NCBI GenBank assembly: GCA_945905915.1
Contig: CAMDQL010000007.1
Span: 1-42,259, forward strand
Origin: Flavobacterium psychrophilum
GTDB lineage: Bacteria; Bacteroidota; Bacteroidia; Flavobacteriales; Flavobacteriaceae
Direction of reading: 5' to 3'
Length of the DNA stretch: 42,259 nucleotides
Below, piece after piece: positions 27,704 to 36,285 of the stretch. The notes under the pieces are model-generated. The model was given only the letters and a program-made list of their open reading frames with translations. It made no database searches and was not told the DNA's origin. The position numbers and the translations under genes were made by a program. The stretch's first letter is position 1. The number at the start of each line of letters is the position of its first letter.

Positions 27704-29305
27704 ATGAAAAAAACGATACTTGTTTTTTTATTGATTTTTAACTTTGGCTTTTCTCAAGAAGATGCTTGGGTTTATTTTTCAGATAAACCAAATGCTGCCA
27801 GTTATCTTTCTAATCCTTTGTCGATGCTTACACAACGCTCATTAGATAGACGTATAGCGCAAGGAATTCCTTTAGATAATTTGGATGTTCCAATTTCCCA
27901 AACCTATATTGATCAAGTTACTGCTGCTACAGGAATTACCGTTAAAGCTAAATCGAAATGGTTAAATGCATTACATATTAGAGGAACTCAAGCTAATATT
28001 CAAGCGCTAACTAGTTTGTCATTTGTAAGTTCTGTAAAATTCGCTAATCAGGCTTTGAATAGTAGAACTTCAATTAATAATTCAGAAAATATAGTAAGTA
28101 AACAAATGGATGTGGCTGTGAATTTTAACTATGGAACTTCTGTCAACCAAATCCAAATGTTGAATGGACATTTATTGCACCAACAAAATTATACTGGTGC
28201 TGGAAAAATAATAGCGGTTCTAGATTCGGGGTTTCAAAATGTAAATACAGCAACTCCTTTTCAGCGTTTGTTTACCAATAATTTAATACTAGGCGGATAT
28301 AATTATGTGAGTCAGAGCACAAATGTTTATACATTACATAATCATGGTACAATGGTGCTTTCTTGTATGGGAGGTTATGTTGACGAACAATTAGTTGGAA
28401 CAGCTCCCGATGCTCAGTATTATTTATTTGTCACAGAAGATGTTGCTTCAGAAAATCCGGTGGAAGAAAGCTATTGGGTAGAAGCAGCTGAAGCAGCCGA
28501 TCGATTAGGTGTTGATGTAATCACTTCTTCTTTAGGGTATTTTGGTTATGATAATCCTAATTACAGTCATACTTATAGTGAAATGACAGGCAATAAAGCA
28601 TTTGCTTCAAGAGGCGCAAATATTGCTTTTTCTAAAGGAATTGTGGTAATTGCAAGTGCAGGTAATTCTGGAGCTACTTCAGATCCTTATGTGGGCGTTC
28701 CAGCAGAAGCTACAAATGTATTAGCAATTGGCGCGGTAAAACCAGACGAAACCTATGCAACGTTCAGTTCAATAGGCCCTTCATTTGACGGCCGAGTAAA
28801 GCCAGATATTATGGCGCAAGGGCAAGCAGCCGTAGTGTCAAATATAAGTGGAGCTATTGTAACAGCAAACGGAACTTCATTTTCGGGTCCCATTATGGCA
28901 GGAATGATTACTAGTTTTTGGTCTGCGGTTCCCAGTTTAAAAGCTACTCAAGTTGTTCAATTTGTCAAGCAATCTGCTGATCGATATACTGCACCAACAA
29001 ATCTTTTTGGATACGGAATTCCTGATTTTCAGCTTGCACTTACTAACGCTTTAGGTAATGAAATTTTTGATAATCAGAATGTTATTTTATATCCAAATCC
29101 TATTCAAGATATAGTAACAATCCATTTACCATCAAATCAAAGTGCAGAATTGTATTTTTACAATAGTTTAGGTCAAATGATCAATCAATTTCATATTTCA
29201 AATTCCGAAACGTCAATTTCATTAGAAAAATTAACTTCGGGAATATATTTTTATGAACTTTCCTTAAAAGATAAAACTCAAAAGGGTAAATTATTAAAAT
29301 TATAA
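27704..29305 (+). CDS. Secreted subtilisin-like serine protease with T9SS sorting tail
   Basis: S8 family peptidase of 533 residues. The signal peptide is at about 1-17 (ILVFLLIFNFGFSQ) and is followed by a pro-region (about 18-150). The catalytic triad is Asp174 (AVLDSGFQN), His214 (HNHGTMVLS) and Ser392 (NGTSFSGPIMAG), with Asn321 (ASAGNSGA) for the oxyanion hole. The last 75 residues form a type A T9SS C-terminal domain: NVILYPNPIQDIVTIHLP, FYNSLGQ, LTSGIYFYELSLKDKTQ and a basic KGKLLKL end. It is therefore exported across the outer membrane by the type IX system. A TATTTTTG box at 27676-27683 may be its promoter. Its stop overlaps the next start by one base. Confidence 0.95.
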   Translation: MKKTILVFLLIFNFGFSQEDAWVYFSDKPNAASYLSNPLSMLTQRSLDRRIAQGIPLDNLDVPISQTYIDQVTAATGITVKAKSKWLNALHIRGTQANIQALTSLSFVSSVKFANQALNSRTSINNSENIVSKQMDVAVNFNYGTSVNQIQMLNGHLLHQQNYTGAGKIIAVLDSGFQNVNTATPFQRLFTNNLILGGYNYVSQSTNVYTLHNHGTMVLSCMGGYVDEQLVGTAPDAQYYLFVTEDVASENPVEESYWVEAAEAADRLGVDVITSSLGYFGYDNPNYSHTYSEMTGNKAFASRGANIAFSKGIVVIASAGNSGATSDPYVGVPAEATNVLAIGAVKPDETYATFSSIGPSFDGRVKPDIMAQGQAAVVSNISGAIVTANGTSFSGPIMAGMITSFWSAVPSLKATQVVQFVKQSADRYTAPTNLFGYGIPDFQLALTNALGNEIFDNQNVILYPNPIQDIVTIHLPSNQSAELYFYNSLGQMINQFHISNSETSISLEKLTSGIYFYELSLKDKTQKGKLLKL

Positions 29306-30249
29306 TGAATAAAATTACACAGCTTTTCAATATTAAATATCCAATTATTCAAGGAGGAATGATCTGGAATAGCGGTTATAAATTAGCTAGTGCTGTTAGC
29401 AATGCGGGAGGACTTGGCCTAATTGGTGCTGGATCAATGTATCCAGAAGTATTGCGTGAACACATACAAAAATGTAAAAAAGCGACCGATAAACCTTTTG
29501 GCGTTAATGTACCCATGTTGTATCCCAACATTGAAGAAATTATGCAGATTATTAAAGACGAAGGCGTTAAAATTGTTTTTACTTCGGCTGGAAATCCGAA
29601 AACCTGGACGTCTTTTTTAAAAGAAAATGGTATTACGGTTGTACATGTGGTAAGCAGTTCGAAGTTTGCCTTAAAAGCACAAGAAGCTGGAGTAGATGCG
29701 GTGGTTGCCGAAGGTTTTGAAGCAGGTGGTCATAATGGAAGAGAAGAAACTACAACTTTGACTTTGATTCCAATGGTCCGCGAACAAATTACAATTCCAT
29801 TAATTGCTGCAGGAGGAATTGCAACAGGGCGAGGAATGCTCGCGGCACTGACTTTAGGTGCTGATGGTGTGCAAATGGGAAGCCGATTTGCAGCCTCAAT
29901 CGAAAGTTCGGCACACGATGCTTTTAAACAAACCATCGTAGAAACTAAAGAAGGGGAAACTCAATTAACTTTAAAAGAGTTAGCGCCTGTTCGGTTGATC
30001 AAAAATAAATTTTACAATGATGTGCAAGAGTTGTATTCAAAATGCCCATCAAAAGAAGATTTAATTGAATTATTGGGCAAAAGAAGAGCAAAACGAGGTA
30101 TGTTCGAAGGCGATTTAATCGAAGGCGAATTAGAAATTGGTCAAATAGCGGGTTTAATTCATGATATTTTGCCTGTTGAAACTATTGTTGATAATATCAT
30201 GACCGAATTTAACATTGCAAGGCAAGAGCTTTCTAACTTTGAATTTTAA
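29305..30249 (+). CDS. Nitronate monooxygenase / FabK-like flavoprotein
   Basis: FMN-dependent TIM-barrel protein of 314 residues in the 2-nitropropane dioxygenase superfamily, which includes nitronate monooxygenases and FabK-type enoyl-ACP reductases. Motifs are YPIIQGGMIW (12-21), SNAGGLGLIGAGS (32-44), GFEAGGHNGREE with the catalytic-type His143, and PLIAAGGIATGRGMLAAL and GADGVQMGSRF for FMN phosphate binding. Substrate specificity cannot be decided from sequence. It is coupled to the T9SS protease by TAATG (one-base overlap), an odd functional pair. The gene downstream follows after 10 bases. Confidence 0.88.
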   Translation: MNKITQLFNIKYPIIQGGMIWNSGYKLASAVSNAGGLGLIGAGSMYPEVLREHIQKCKKATDKPFGVNVPMLYPNIEEIMQIIKDEGVKIVFTSAGNPKTWTSFLKENGITVVHVVSSSKFALKAQEAGVDAVVAEGFEAGGHNGREETTTLTLIPMVREQITIPLIAAGGIATGRGMLAALTLGADGVQMGSRFAASIESSAHDAFKQTIVETKEGETQLTLKELAPVRLIKNKFYNDVQELYSKCPSKEDLIELLGKRRAKRGMFEGDLIEGELEIGQIAGLIHDILPVETIVDNIMTEFNIARQELSNFEF

Positions 30250-30259
30250 TAAACAACCC

Positions 30260-30673
30260 ATGAAATCTTTAAAATATCTACTTTTTTTCCTATTCCTATT
30301 TTCATTTGCGAGTCACGCGCAGCAATTTCGTTTTAAAACTACTGCTTTAACTGTTTTAGAGAAAGATAATAAAGGGAATTGGGGCAAATGGTCTAAGCCT
30401 GAAGCTACCGAATTATTCCTAACTCTTGATTACGATAAAAATAAAATCGTAATTTATTCCCGTGAAATTCAGCACTATACTATTGTAGAGTATTTAGAGA
30501 AAGAAGTAACTAAATCAGATGAAATTAATTCCTATTTGTGTAAAAATCAAGAAGGAACGGCTGTTAAACTATCTTTTTTCACAAGAATTGACTTAGGAAA
30601 TAAACCACAATTATACGTCTATTTTAAAGACTTTGTTTTCTGTTATGATGTTGTCGAAGAAGTAACGAAATAA
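30260..30673 (+). CDS. Small secreted protein, unknown function
   Basis: Protein of 137 residues with a clear signal peptide (KSLKYLLFFLFLFSFASHAQ, cleavage near residue 21). The mature part of about 116 residues looks like one small beta-rich domain (FLTLDYDKNKIVIYSREIQ, LYVYFKDFVFCYDVVEE) with two Cys. ATG 30260 is chosen: an in-frame TTG at 30215 would add 15 residues, overlap the previous gene and spoil the signal peptide. It is in a run with the nitronate monooxygenase-like gene upstream. No family is recognised. Confidence 0.75.
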   Translation: MKSLKYLLFFLFLFSFASHAQQFRFKTTALTVLEKDNKGNWGKWSKPEATELFLTLDYDKNKIVIYSREIQHYTIVEYLEKEVTKSDEINSYLCKNQEGTAVKLSFFTRIDLGNKPQLYVYFKDFVFCYDVVEEVTK

Positions 30674-30725
30674 ACTCACAACTAAAAGTTTTACATCTAT
30701 TTTATAATTTGAATTAAAATTTCTA

Positions 30726-32336
30726 ATGAAAAAAGCCTTACTCATAATTATTTCCTTGATTTCAATAGGAAACTTTGCTCAAGAAAAACCAGAATTAGTG
30801 GTTGGAATTGTTGTAGATCAAATGAAAATGGAATATTTATACCGTTTTTCAAGCGATTTTTCTGAAAATGGTTTTAAACGATTAATGAAAGATGGATATA
30901 CCTTTCATAATACACACTACAATTTTATGCCAACGTATACCGCACCAGGTCACGCTTCGGTGTATACCGGAACTACTCCATCAATTCATGGAATTGTGGG
31001 TAATGAATGGTTTAATAAAGCTACCGGAAAAGAAATCTATTGTACTGAAGACGCAACGGTTTCGACACTTGGAGACGATTCGGTTAACGAAGGAAAAATG
31101 TCGCCGAGAAACTTACAAAGTTCTACCATAACCGATGAATTAAAGTTGTCAACCAATTTTAAAGGGAAAGTAATCGGAATAAGTATTAAAGATCGTGGAG
31201 CTATTTTGCCTGCTGGACATTTTGCCGATTGGGCTTTTTGGTACAGTAAAACAGGTGCGTTTATTTCGAGTACCTATTATGGTGAAAAACTTCCCGATTG
31301 GGCAACGCAATTCAATGCCGAAAAAAACTATTTGAAATATGTAACCAAAGGTTGGGATTTATTAAAACCAAAAGAAACGTACAACGAAAGCTTAACTGAT
31401 AACAATCCCTACGAAGGGAAATTATTTAAAAAGGTACCGTTCATGCCATACAATTTGCAAGATATGTATGAGGCAAATGATGCGGGAATATTACGTTCAA
31501 CTCCTTTTGGAAATAATTTATTAGCCGATTTTGCTAAAAAAGCTATTGAAAGCGAGAATTTAGGAAAAGACAATGTCACTGATTTCTTGGCGGTAAGTTT
31601 CTCCTCAACCGATTATATAGGACACGTTTTAGGACCTCGCTCAATTGAATTACAAGACACTTATTTGCGTTTAGACGAAACCATTGCCGATTTCTTAACT
31701 TATTTAGATAAAACCGTGGGTAAAGGAAGTTATTTGGTTTTCTTAACGGCTGATCACGCTGGAGCGGAAAACGTAACCTATTTAAAAGATAATAAATACA
31801 AAGTGGATAACATCAATTTCAAAAACATTCAAAACGAATTGAAGGAGTTTTCAGTAACTACTTTTGGAGAAAATTTGGTGTTGGATTATTCTAATTACAA
31901 CGTGTTTTTTGATAAAGTAAAAGTAAAAGCAAAAGGATTGAATTTACAAGAAGTAAAGCAAACTTTCAAAGATTATTTGCACAAACAAGACTTTATTAAG
32001 CGGGTTTATACAGAAGAAGAAGTAGCCATTGGAAATGCAAGTGATTATTATTTAAACTTTGTTTCAAAAGGGTATGATCCTACTCAAAACGGAGAATTAG
32101 TAGTGATTTTTAAACCAGGTTACGTGGAATACTCTTCGACCGGAACTACACACGGCTCGCCATATTCTTATGACACCCATGTTCCATTGATCTTCTTTGG
32201 TTGGAACATACCAAATGGTCAAACTCACGACAGAAAAGAAATCACACAAATTGCACCAACAGTAACGCAATTATTGCAAATTACAATGCCTAATAGTTCT
32301 GATGGAAAAGTTTTATTAGAGGTTTTGAATAAATAA
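30726..32336 (+). CDS. PafA-type alkaline phosphatase
   Basis: Exported phosphomonoesterase of the alkaline phosphatase superfamily. The protein has 536 residues with a signal peptide (about 1-18). The active site matches the Elizabethkingia PafA enzyme with a constant offset of 7: nucleophile Thr72 (MPTYTAPGHAS), Asn93 (GNEWF), and Lys155 and Arg157 (SIKDRGAILPAGH). Zinc ligands are visible as Asp31 (GIVVDQMK), Asp296 and His300 (SSTDYIGHVLGP), Asp343 and His344 (LTADHAGAE) and a late His in GTTHGSPY. PafA is unusual among alkaline phosphatases in being insensitive to phosphate product. It lacks a T9SS tail, so is probably periplasmic. No Pho-type box is recognised upstream. Confidence 0.93.
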   Translation: MKKALLIIISLISIGNFAQEKPELVVGIVVDQMKMEYLYRFSSDFSENGFKRLMKDGYTFHNTHYNFMPTYTAPGHASVYTGTTPSIHGIVGNEWFNKATGKEIYCTEDATVSTLGDDSVNEGKMSPRNLQSSTITDELKLSTNFKGKVIGISIKDRGAILPAGHFADWAFWYSKTGAFISSTYYGEKLPDWATQFNAEKNYLKYVTKGWDLLKPKETYNESLTDNNPYEGKLFKKVPFMPYNLQDMYEANDAGILRSTPFGNNLLADFAKKAIESENLGKDNVTDFLAVSFSSTDYIGHVLGPRSIELQDTYLRLDETIADFLTYLDKTVGKGSYLVFLTADHAGAENVTYLKDNKYKVDNINFKNIQNELKEFSVTTFGENLVLDYSNYNVFFDKVKVKAKGLNLQEVKQTFKDYLHKQDFIKRVYTEEEVAIGNASDYYLNFVSKGYDPTQNGELVVIFKPGYVEYSSTGTTHGSPYSYDTHVPLIFFGWNIPNGQTHDRKEITQIAPTVTQLLQITMPNSSDGKVLLEVLNK

Positions 32337-32435
32337 CTGAAACATATTTTTTTTATAAGTGAATTAAGATCAATTCATATATACCAAATTCCCAAATTAA
32401 ACCTAAAAAAGTTAGTCAATTAAAAATTACTTTGT

Positions 32436-32443
32436 TATTTTTG
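32436..32443 (+). promoter_or_regulatory. sucC -7 box
   Basis: TATTTTTG, 36 bases before the sucC ATG. No TTG stands at the ideal -33 position, so support is moderate. Confidence 0.45.
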
Positions 32444-32479
32444 TGGCACTTTTAAAAATAAGAAAAACGCATAATAATT

Positions 32480-33673
32480 ATGAACATTCACGAATATCAA
32501 GGTAAAGAAATCTTAGCAAGTTATGGTGTACGTGTACAACGTGGAATTGTAGCTAATAATCCAGTTGAAGCAGTTGCAGCGGCTAAACAATTAACTGCTG
32601 AAACAGGTACAAGCTGGTACGTAGTAAAAGCACAAATTCATGCTGGAGGAAGAGGTAAAGGCGGTGGAGTTAAATTGACTAAAAACTTAGAACAAGTATC
32701 CGAAATTTCAGAACAAATCATCGGAATGCAATTAATTACACCACAAACACCACCAGAAGGTAAAACAGTGCACAAAGTGTTAATTGCTGAAGACGTATAC
32801 TACCCAGGTGAAAGTGAAACATCAGAATTTTATGTTTCGGTTTTATTAAATAGAGCCACTGGTCGCAACATGATCATGTATTCTACTGAAGGTGGAATGG
32901 ATATTGAAGAAGTTGCTGAGCACACGCCAAACCTAATTTTTACAGAAGAAATTGATCCTGCTGTAGGATTACAAGGTTTCCAAGCGAGACGCGTGGCTTT
33001 CAACTTAGGTCTTTCAGGTAATGCCTTCAAAGAAATGGTTAAATTTATTGATACATTATACAATGCTTACATTGGTTCAGATGCGTCAATGTTTGAAATT
33101 AACCCAGTTCTTAAAACTTCAGACAATAAAATATTAGCAGTTGATGCTAAAGTAAATATCGACGATAACGCATTGTACAGACAGCCTAAGTATGCTGAAA
33201 TGCGTGACATTAGAGAGGAAAATGCTATAGAAGTTGAAGCTAAAGAAGCTGGTTTAAACTATGTAGATCTTGACGGAACAGTAGGCTGTATGGTTAACGG
33301 CGCTGGATTAGCAATGGCAACTATGGATTTAATCAAATATGCTGGTTTTGAACCAGCTAATTTCTTAGACGTAGGTGGAACTGCCGATGCAAAACGTGTT
33401 GAATTAGCTTTTAGAATTATCCTAAAAGACCCAAACGTTAAGGCTATTTTAATTAATATTTTTGGAGGAATCGTGCGTTGTGATCGTGTAGCTCAAGGTG
33501 TGGTTGATGCTTATAAAAATATGGGAGACGAAATAAAAGTGCCTATTATTGTTCGTTTACAAGGTACAAATGCTGAAATTGCAAAAGAATTAATCGATAA
33601 TTCAGGAATGCCAATTTTGTCAGCTGTTCAATTCCAAGAGGCAGCAGATCAAGTAAAAGCAGCTTTATCATAA
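32480..33673 (+). CDS. sucC: Succinyl-CoA synthetase beta subunit (ADP-forming)
   Basis: TCA-cycle enzyme subunit that binds nucleotide and succinate. The protein has 397 residues. The N-terminal ATP-grasp domain begins MNIHEYQGKEILASYGV and contains KAQIHAGGRGKGGGVKL (about 50-66). The C-terminal ligase domain has GTADAKRVELAFRIIL and FGGIVRCDRVAQGVVDAYK. The alpha subunit gene sucD is not adjacent, as in many Bacteroidota. It is monocistronic with its own -7 box and terminator. Confidence 0.97.
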   Translation: MNIHEYQGKEILASYGVRVQRGIVANNPVEAVAAAKQLTAETGTSWYVVKAQIHAGGRGKGGGVKLTKNLEQVSEISEQIIGMQLITPQTPPEGKTVHKVLIAEDVYYPGESETSEFYVSVLLNRATGRNMIMYSTEGGMDIEEVAEHTPNLIFTEEIDPAVGLQGFQARRVAFNLGLSGNAFKEMVKFIDTLYNAYIGSDASMFEINPVLKTSDNKILAVDAKVNIDDNALYRQPKYAEMRDIREENAIEVEAKEAGLNYVDLDGTVGCMVNGAGLAMATMDLIKYAGFEPANFLDVGGTADAKRVELAFRIILKDPNVKAILINIFGGIVRCDRVAQGVVDAYKNMGDEIKVPIIVRLQGTNAEIAKELIDNSGMPILSAVQFQEAADQVKAALS

Positions 33674-33696
33674 TTAGAATAAATAACTATTATATA

Positions 33697-33725
33697 AAAC
33701 TCTCAGATTTTTCTGGGAGTTTTTT
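33697..33725 (+). terminator. Intrinsic terminator after sucC
   Basis: AAACTCTCAGA (33697-33707), loop TTTT, TCTGGGAGTTT (33712-33722) with one G-T wobble, then T to 33725. Confidence 0.88.
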
Positions 33726-33790
33726 GTTTTAACAGACTAAATTTCCAAAACAACTCAAGATTTCTTACCTTAGCCTTTCAATTTTATATT

Positions 33791-34648
33791 ATGATTTCAG
33801 AAGTACAATTTCAAAACGAATTGGATTTAATTATAAAAAACGCTATACGAGAAGATGTTGGTGATGGCGATCACAGTTCGTTGGCTTGTATTCCAACTTC
33901 GGCACAAGGAAAAGCAAAATTGCTCGTAAAAGATGAAGGAATCATTGCAGGAGTTGAATTTGCAAAAATGATTTTCAAGTATGTTGATCAAGAATTAAGA
34001 ATTGAAGTATTTATTCATGACGGGGAAGTAGTAAAATATGGAGATGTAGTGTTCCAAGTTTCTGGAAGTTCTCAATCTATTTTAAAAGCAGAACGTTTGG
34101 TGCTGAATTCGATGCAGCGCATGAGCGCTATCGCAACAAAAACGAAACTATTTGTTGACTTATTGAAAGGTACCAACACAAAAATTTTGGATACCCGAAA
34201 AACTACTCCTGGAATTCGTGCTATTGAAAAATGGGCAGTAAAAATTGGTGGTGGCGAAAACCATCGTTTTGCTTTGTATGACATGATCATGTTAAAGGAC
34301 AATCATAACGATTTTGCTGGAGGTATTCCGCAAGCGATTGCAAAAACCAAACAATACTTAAAAGATCATAATAAAGATTTAAAAATCATCGTTGAAGCAC
34401 GAAATCTTGATGAGGTGCAACAAATTTTAGATGCTGGAGGCGTTTATCGAATTTTATTGGATAATTTCGATTACGAATCTACCAAGAAGGCGGTTCAGTT
34501 AATCGGTAATCAATGTTTAACCGAATCATCAGGAAATATTAATGAAAAGACTATCCGAAATTATGCCGAGTGTGGTGTAAATTATATTTCTTCTGGGGCA
34601 CTAACGCATTCGGTTTGTAATATGGATCTTAGTTTAAAAGCATTTTAA
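33791..34648 (+). CDS. nadC: Nicotinate-nucleotide pyrophosphorylase (carboxylating)
   Basis: Quinolinate phosphoribosyltransferase of NAD synthesis. The protein has 285 residues, the usual length. Motifs are REDVGDGDHSSLACIP (about 19-34), ERLVLNSMQRMSAIATKT (about 100-117), the active-site block LDTRKTTPGIRAIEKWAVK (about 133-151) and GGGENHRFALYDMIMLKDNH, and VEARNLDEVQQILDAGG plus ILLDNFDYES near the C-terminus. Other NAD genes (nadA, nadB) are not in the window. The YihY-type gene follows after 3 bases, so the two are co-transcribed. Confidence 0.97.
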   Translation: MISEVQFQNELDLIIKNAIREDVGDGDHSSLACIPTSAQGKAKLLVKDEGIIAGVEFAKMIFKYVDQELRIEVFIHDGEVVKYGDVVFQVSGSSQSILKAERLVLNSMQRMSAIATKTKLFVDLLKGTNTKILDTRKTTPGIRAIEKWAVKIGGGENHRFALYDMIMLKDNHNDFAGGIPQAIAKTKQYLKDHNKDLKIIVEARNLDEVQQILDAGGVYRILLDNFDYESTKKAVQLIGNQCLTESSGNINEKTIRNYAECGVNYISSGALTHSVCNMDLSLKAF

Positions 34649-34651
34649 AAT

Positions 34652-35584
34652 ATGTCAGAGGCAATTGAAAATAAGCTCAATAAAATCCCAGTTGTTAAAC
34701 AGTTAGTTTCTTTTGGAAAAAAAATCAAACCACAATCGTTTGAAGGACTTTCTTTGTATGATATTTTAGAATTGTATATAATCGGAATTATTAAAGGTGC
34801 TTTTTCATACAGAGCTAGTGCTGTGGCATTTAGTTTTTTTATGGCATTGTTTCCATTTGCGTTATTTTTTTTGAATTTAATTCCATTTATTCCTTTAGAA
34901 AATTTTCAAAAAGATTTTTTACAATTTGTCGAAGAAAGTGTTCCGCCCAATACCTATGAAGCCATCGCAGTAATTATTAGCGATATTATGAACACGAGCC
35001 ATCAAGGGTTGTTGTCTTCCGGTTTTATTTTATCTATTGTATTAATGGCTAATGGTATTAATGCAATTTTAGGAGGATTTGAAATGTCTGAACACATTAC
35101 CATAACACGAGGTTTTTTTAAACAGTATTTCATTTCATTAGCAATCTCATTACTTTTATCGATGATATTAATTATTACAGTTTCTGCAATTGTAATTACA
35201 GAAGTTATGATACAAAAAATAAATATTCAAGGTTATGTTGCCGATGTTTCGGTAATTGAATGGAGTCGATATGGTTTTATTATTTTAATGATTTTAATTA
35301 CTACTTCTATTTTGTATAAATTTGGAACTAAAGAAACTTCAAAAATTTCATTTATAAGTTATGGTGCTGTTTTCACCACTGTTTTAATTATTATTTCTTC
35401 CTATATATTTGGTGTTTATGTGGAAAAGTTTGCTCGTTATAATGAACTTTATGGCTCTATTGGTACACTTCTTGTATTGATGTTTTATATTTGGATTAAT
35501 TGTATGGTTTTATTACTAGGTTTTGAACTAAATGCAACTATTTCTAAATTAAAAAGAAAAAATTTATATATTAGCAAAAATTAA
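34652..35584 (+). CDS. YihY/virulence factor BrkB family membrane protein
   Basis: Integral membrane protein of 310 residues with about six hydrophobic segments: near 55-80 (FSYRASAVAFSFFMALFPFALFF), 110-140, 158-185 (FISLAISLLLSMILIITVSAIVI), 205-225, 232-252 and 265-290. The FSYRASAVAFSFFMALFP segment is the family signature. The family was once called RNase BN by mistake; its true role is unknown. It is coupled to nadC upstream (3 bases), and the chalcone-isomerase-like gene follows after 12 bases, so all three likely share a transcript up to the terminator at 36184. Confidence 0.9.
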   Translation: MSEAIENKLNKIPVVKQLVSFGKKIKPQSFEGLSLYDILELYIIGIIKGAFSYRASAVAFSFFMALFPFALFFLNLIPFIPLENFQKDFLQFVEESVPPNTYEAIAVIISDIMNTSHQGLLSSGFILSIVLMANGINAILGGFEMSEHITITRGFFKQYFISLAISLLLSMILIITVSAIVITEVMIQKINIQGYVADVSVIEWSRYGFIILMILITTSILYKFGTKETSKISFISYGAVFTTVLIIISSYIFGVYVEKFARYNELYGSIGTLLVLMFYIWINCMVLLLGFELNATISKLKRKNLYISKN

Positions 35585-35596
35585 AAACAAATTATT

Positions 35597-36160
35597 ATGA
35601 AATCAAAGATTATTACACTATTAATGGTTATTGCAACAACATTAACTGTTAATGCACAAGAAACTGTTTCAGGAGTTAAAGTTGATGCTAAATTGTCTTT
35701 AGAAGGGCAAAGTTTGGTTTTAAATGGTGCTGGAACAAGAGAAAAAATGTGGATTGATTTGTATGTAGGTTCTTTATATTTACCAAAAAAGAGCGCTAGT
35801 GCAAAAGACATTATTGACAGCAAAGATGCTGGTGCAATTAAATTGAACATCATTTCTGGAATGATTACTTCAGAGAAAATGATTACTGCAATTAATGAAG
35901 GTTTTGAAAATTCAACTGGAAAAAAAACAGCTCCACTAAAAGCTAAAATTGATAAATTCAAAGGGTTTTTTAAAGACGAAATTAAAAAAGGAGATGTTTT
36001 TATCATTATGAATGTTTCAGATGAAGGAGTAGTTGTATACAAAAATGGATCTAAAAAAGGATCTATCGATGGTTACGATTTTAAAAGAGCATTATTCGGA
36101 ATTTGGTTAGGTGATAAACCTGCCGATGACGATTTAAAAGCAGGTATGTTAGGAAAATAA
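35597..36160 (+). CDS. Secreted chalcone-isomerase-like protein
   Basis: Protein of 187 residues with a signal peptide (about 1-20, ITLLMVIATTLTVNAQ). The mature part matches the chalcone isomerase-like fold: VKVDAKLSLEGQSLVLNGAG, WIDLYVGSLYLPKKS (about 51-65), a helical middle and KRALFGIWLGDKPADDDLKAGMLGK at the end. Bacterial members are thought to bind fatty acids or similar lipids rather than to act on flavonoids, so no enzymatic role is claimed. It is the last gene of the nadC unit and is followed by a terminator. Confidence 0.88.
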   Translation: MKSKIITLLMVIATTLTVNAQETVSGVKVDAKLSLEGQSLVLNGAGTREKMWIDLYVGSLYLPKKSASAKDIIDSKDAGAIKLNIISGMITSEKMITAINEGFENSTGKKTAPLKAKIDKFKGFFKDEIKKGDVFIIMNVSDEGVVVYKNGSKKGSIDGYDFKRALFGIWLGDKPADDDLKAGMLGK

Positions 36161-36183
36161 GACCAAACATAAATCTACTATTA

Positions 36184-36210
36184 AGCGTTCTCAATTGAGA
36201 GCGCTTTTTT
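36184..36210 (+). terminator. Intrinsic terminator before priA
   Basis: AGCGTTCTC (36184-36192), loop AATT, GAGAGCGCT (36197-36205) with one wobble pair, T run to 36210. Confidence 0.88.
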
Positions 36211-36273
36211 TATTAAAACTCGTTACTTCAATATCTTTTTACAATTTTCTTTTCGCTATTCTCTTTTTCAAAC

Positions 36274-36281
36274 TATATTTG
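36274..36281 (+). promoter_or_regulatory. priA -7 box, 4 bases from the start codon
   Basis: TATATTTG at 36274-36281 is a perfect TAnnTTTG box, and the priA ATG is at 36286. Transcription starting about 5-7 bases downstream would begin at or beside the ATG, giving a leaderless mRNA. No TTG stands at -33, so the box could be chance. Confidence 0.45.
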
Positions 36282-36285
36282 TTAC

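Noticed and set aside
32480..33673. sucC without sucD as a sign of gene loss
   Set aside because: Separated sucC and sucD genes are normal in many Bacteroidota.
35581..36042. 153-codon minus-strand frame over the chalcone-isomerase-like gene
   Set aside because: It lies opposite a gene with signal peptide and family motifs, and the translation has low-complexity hydrophobic content without a family match.
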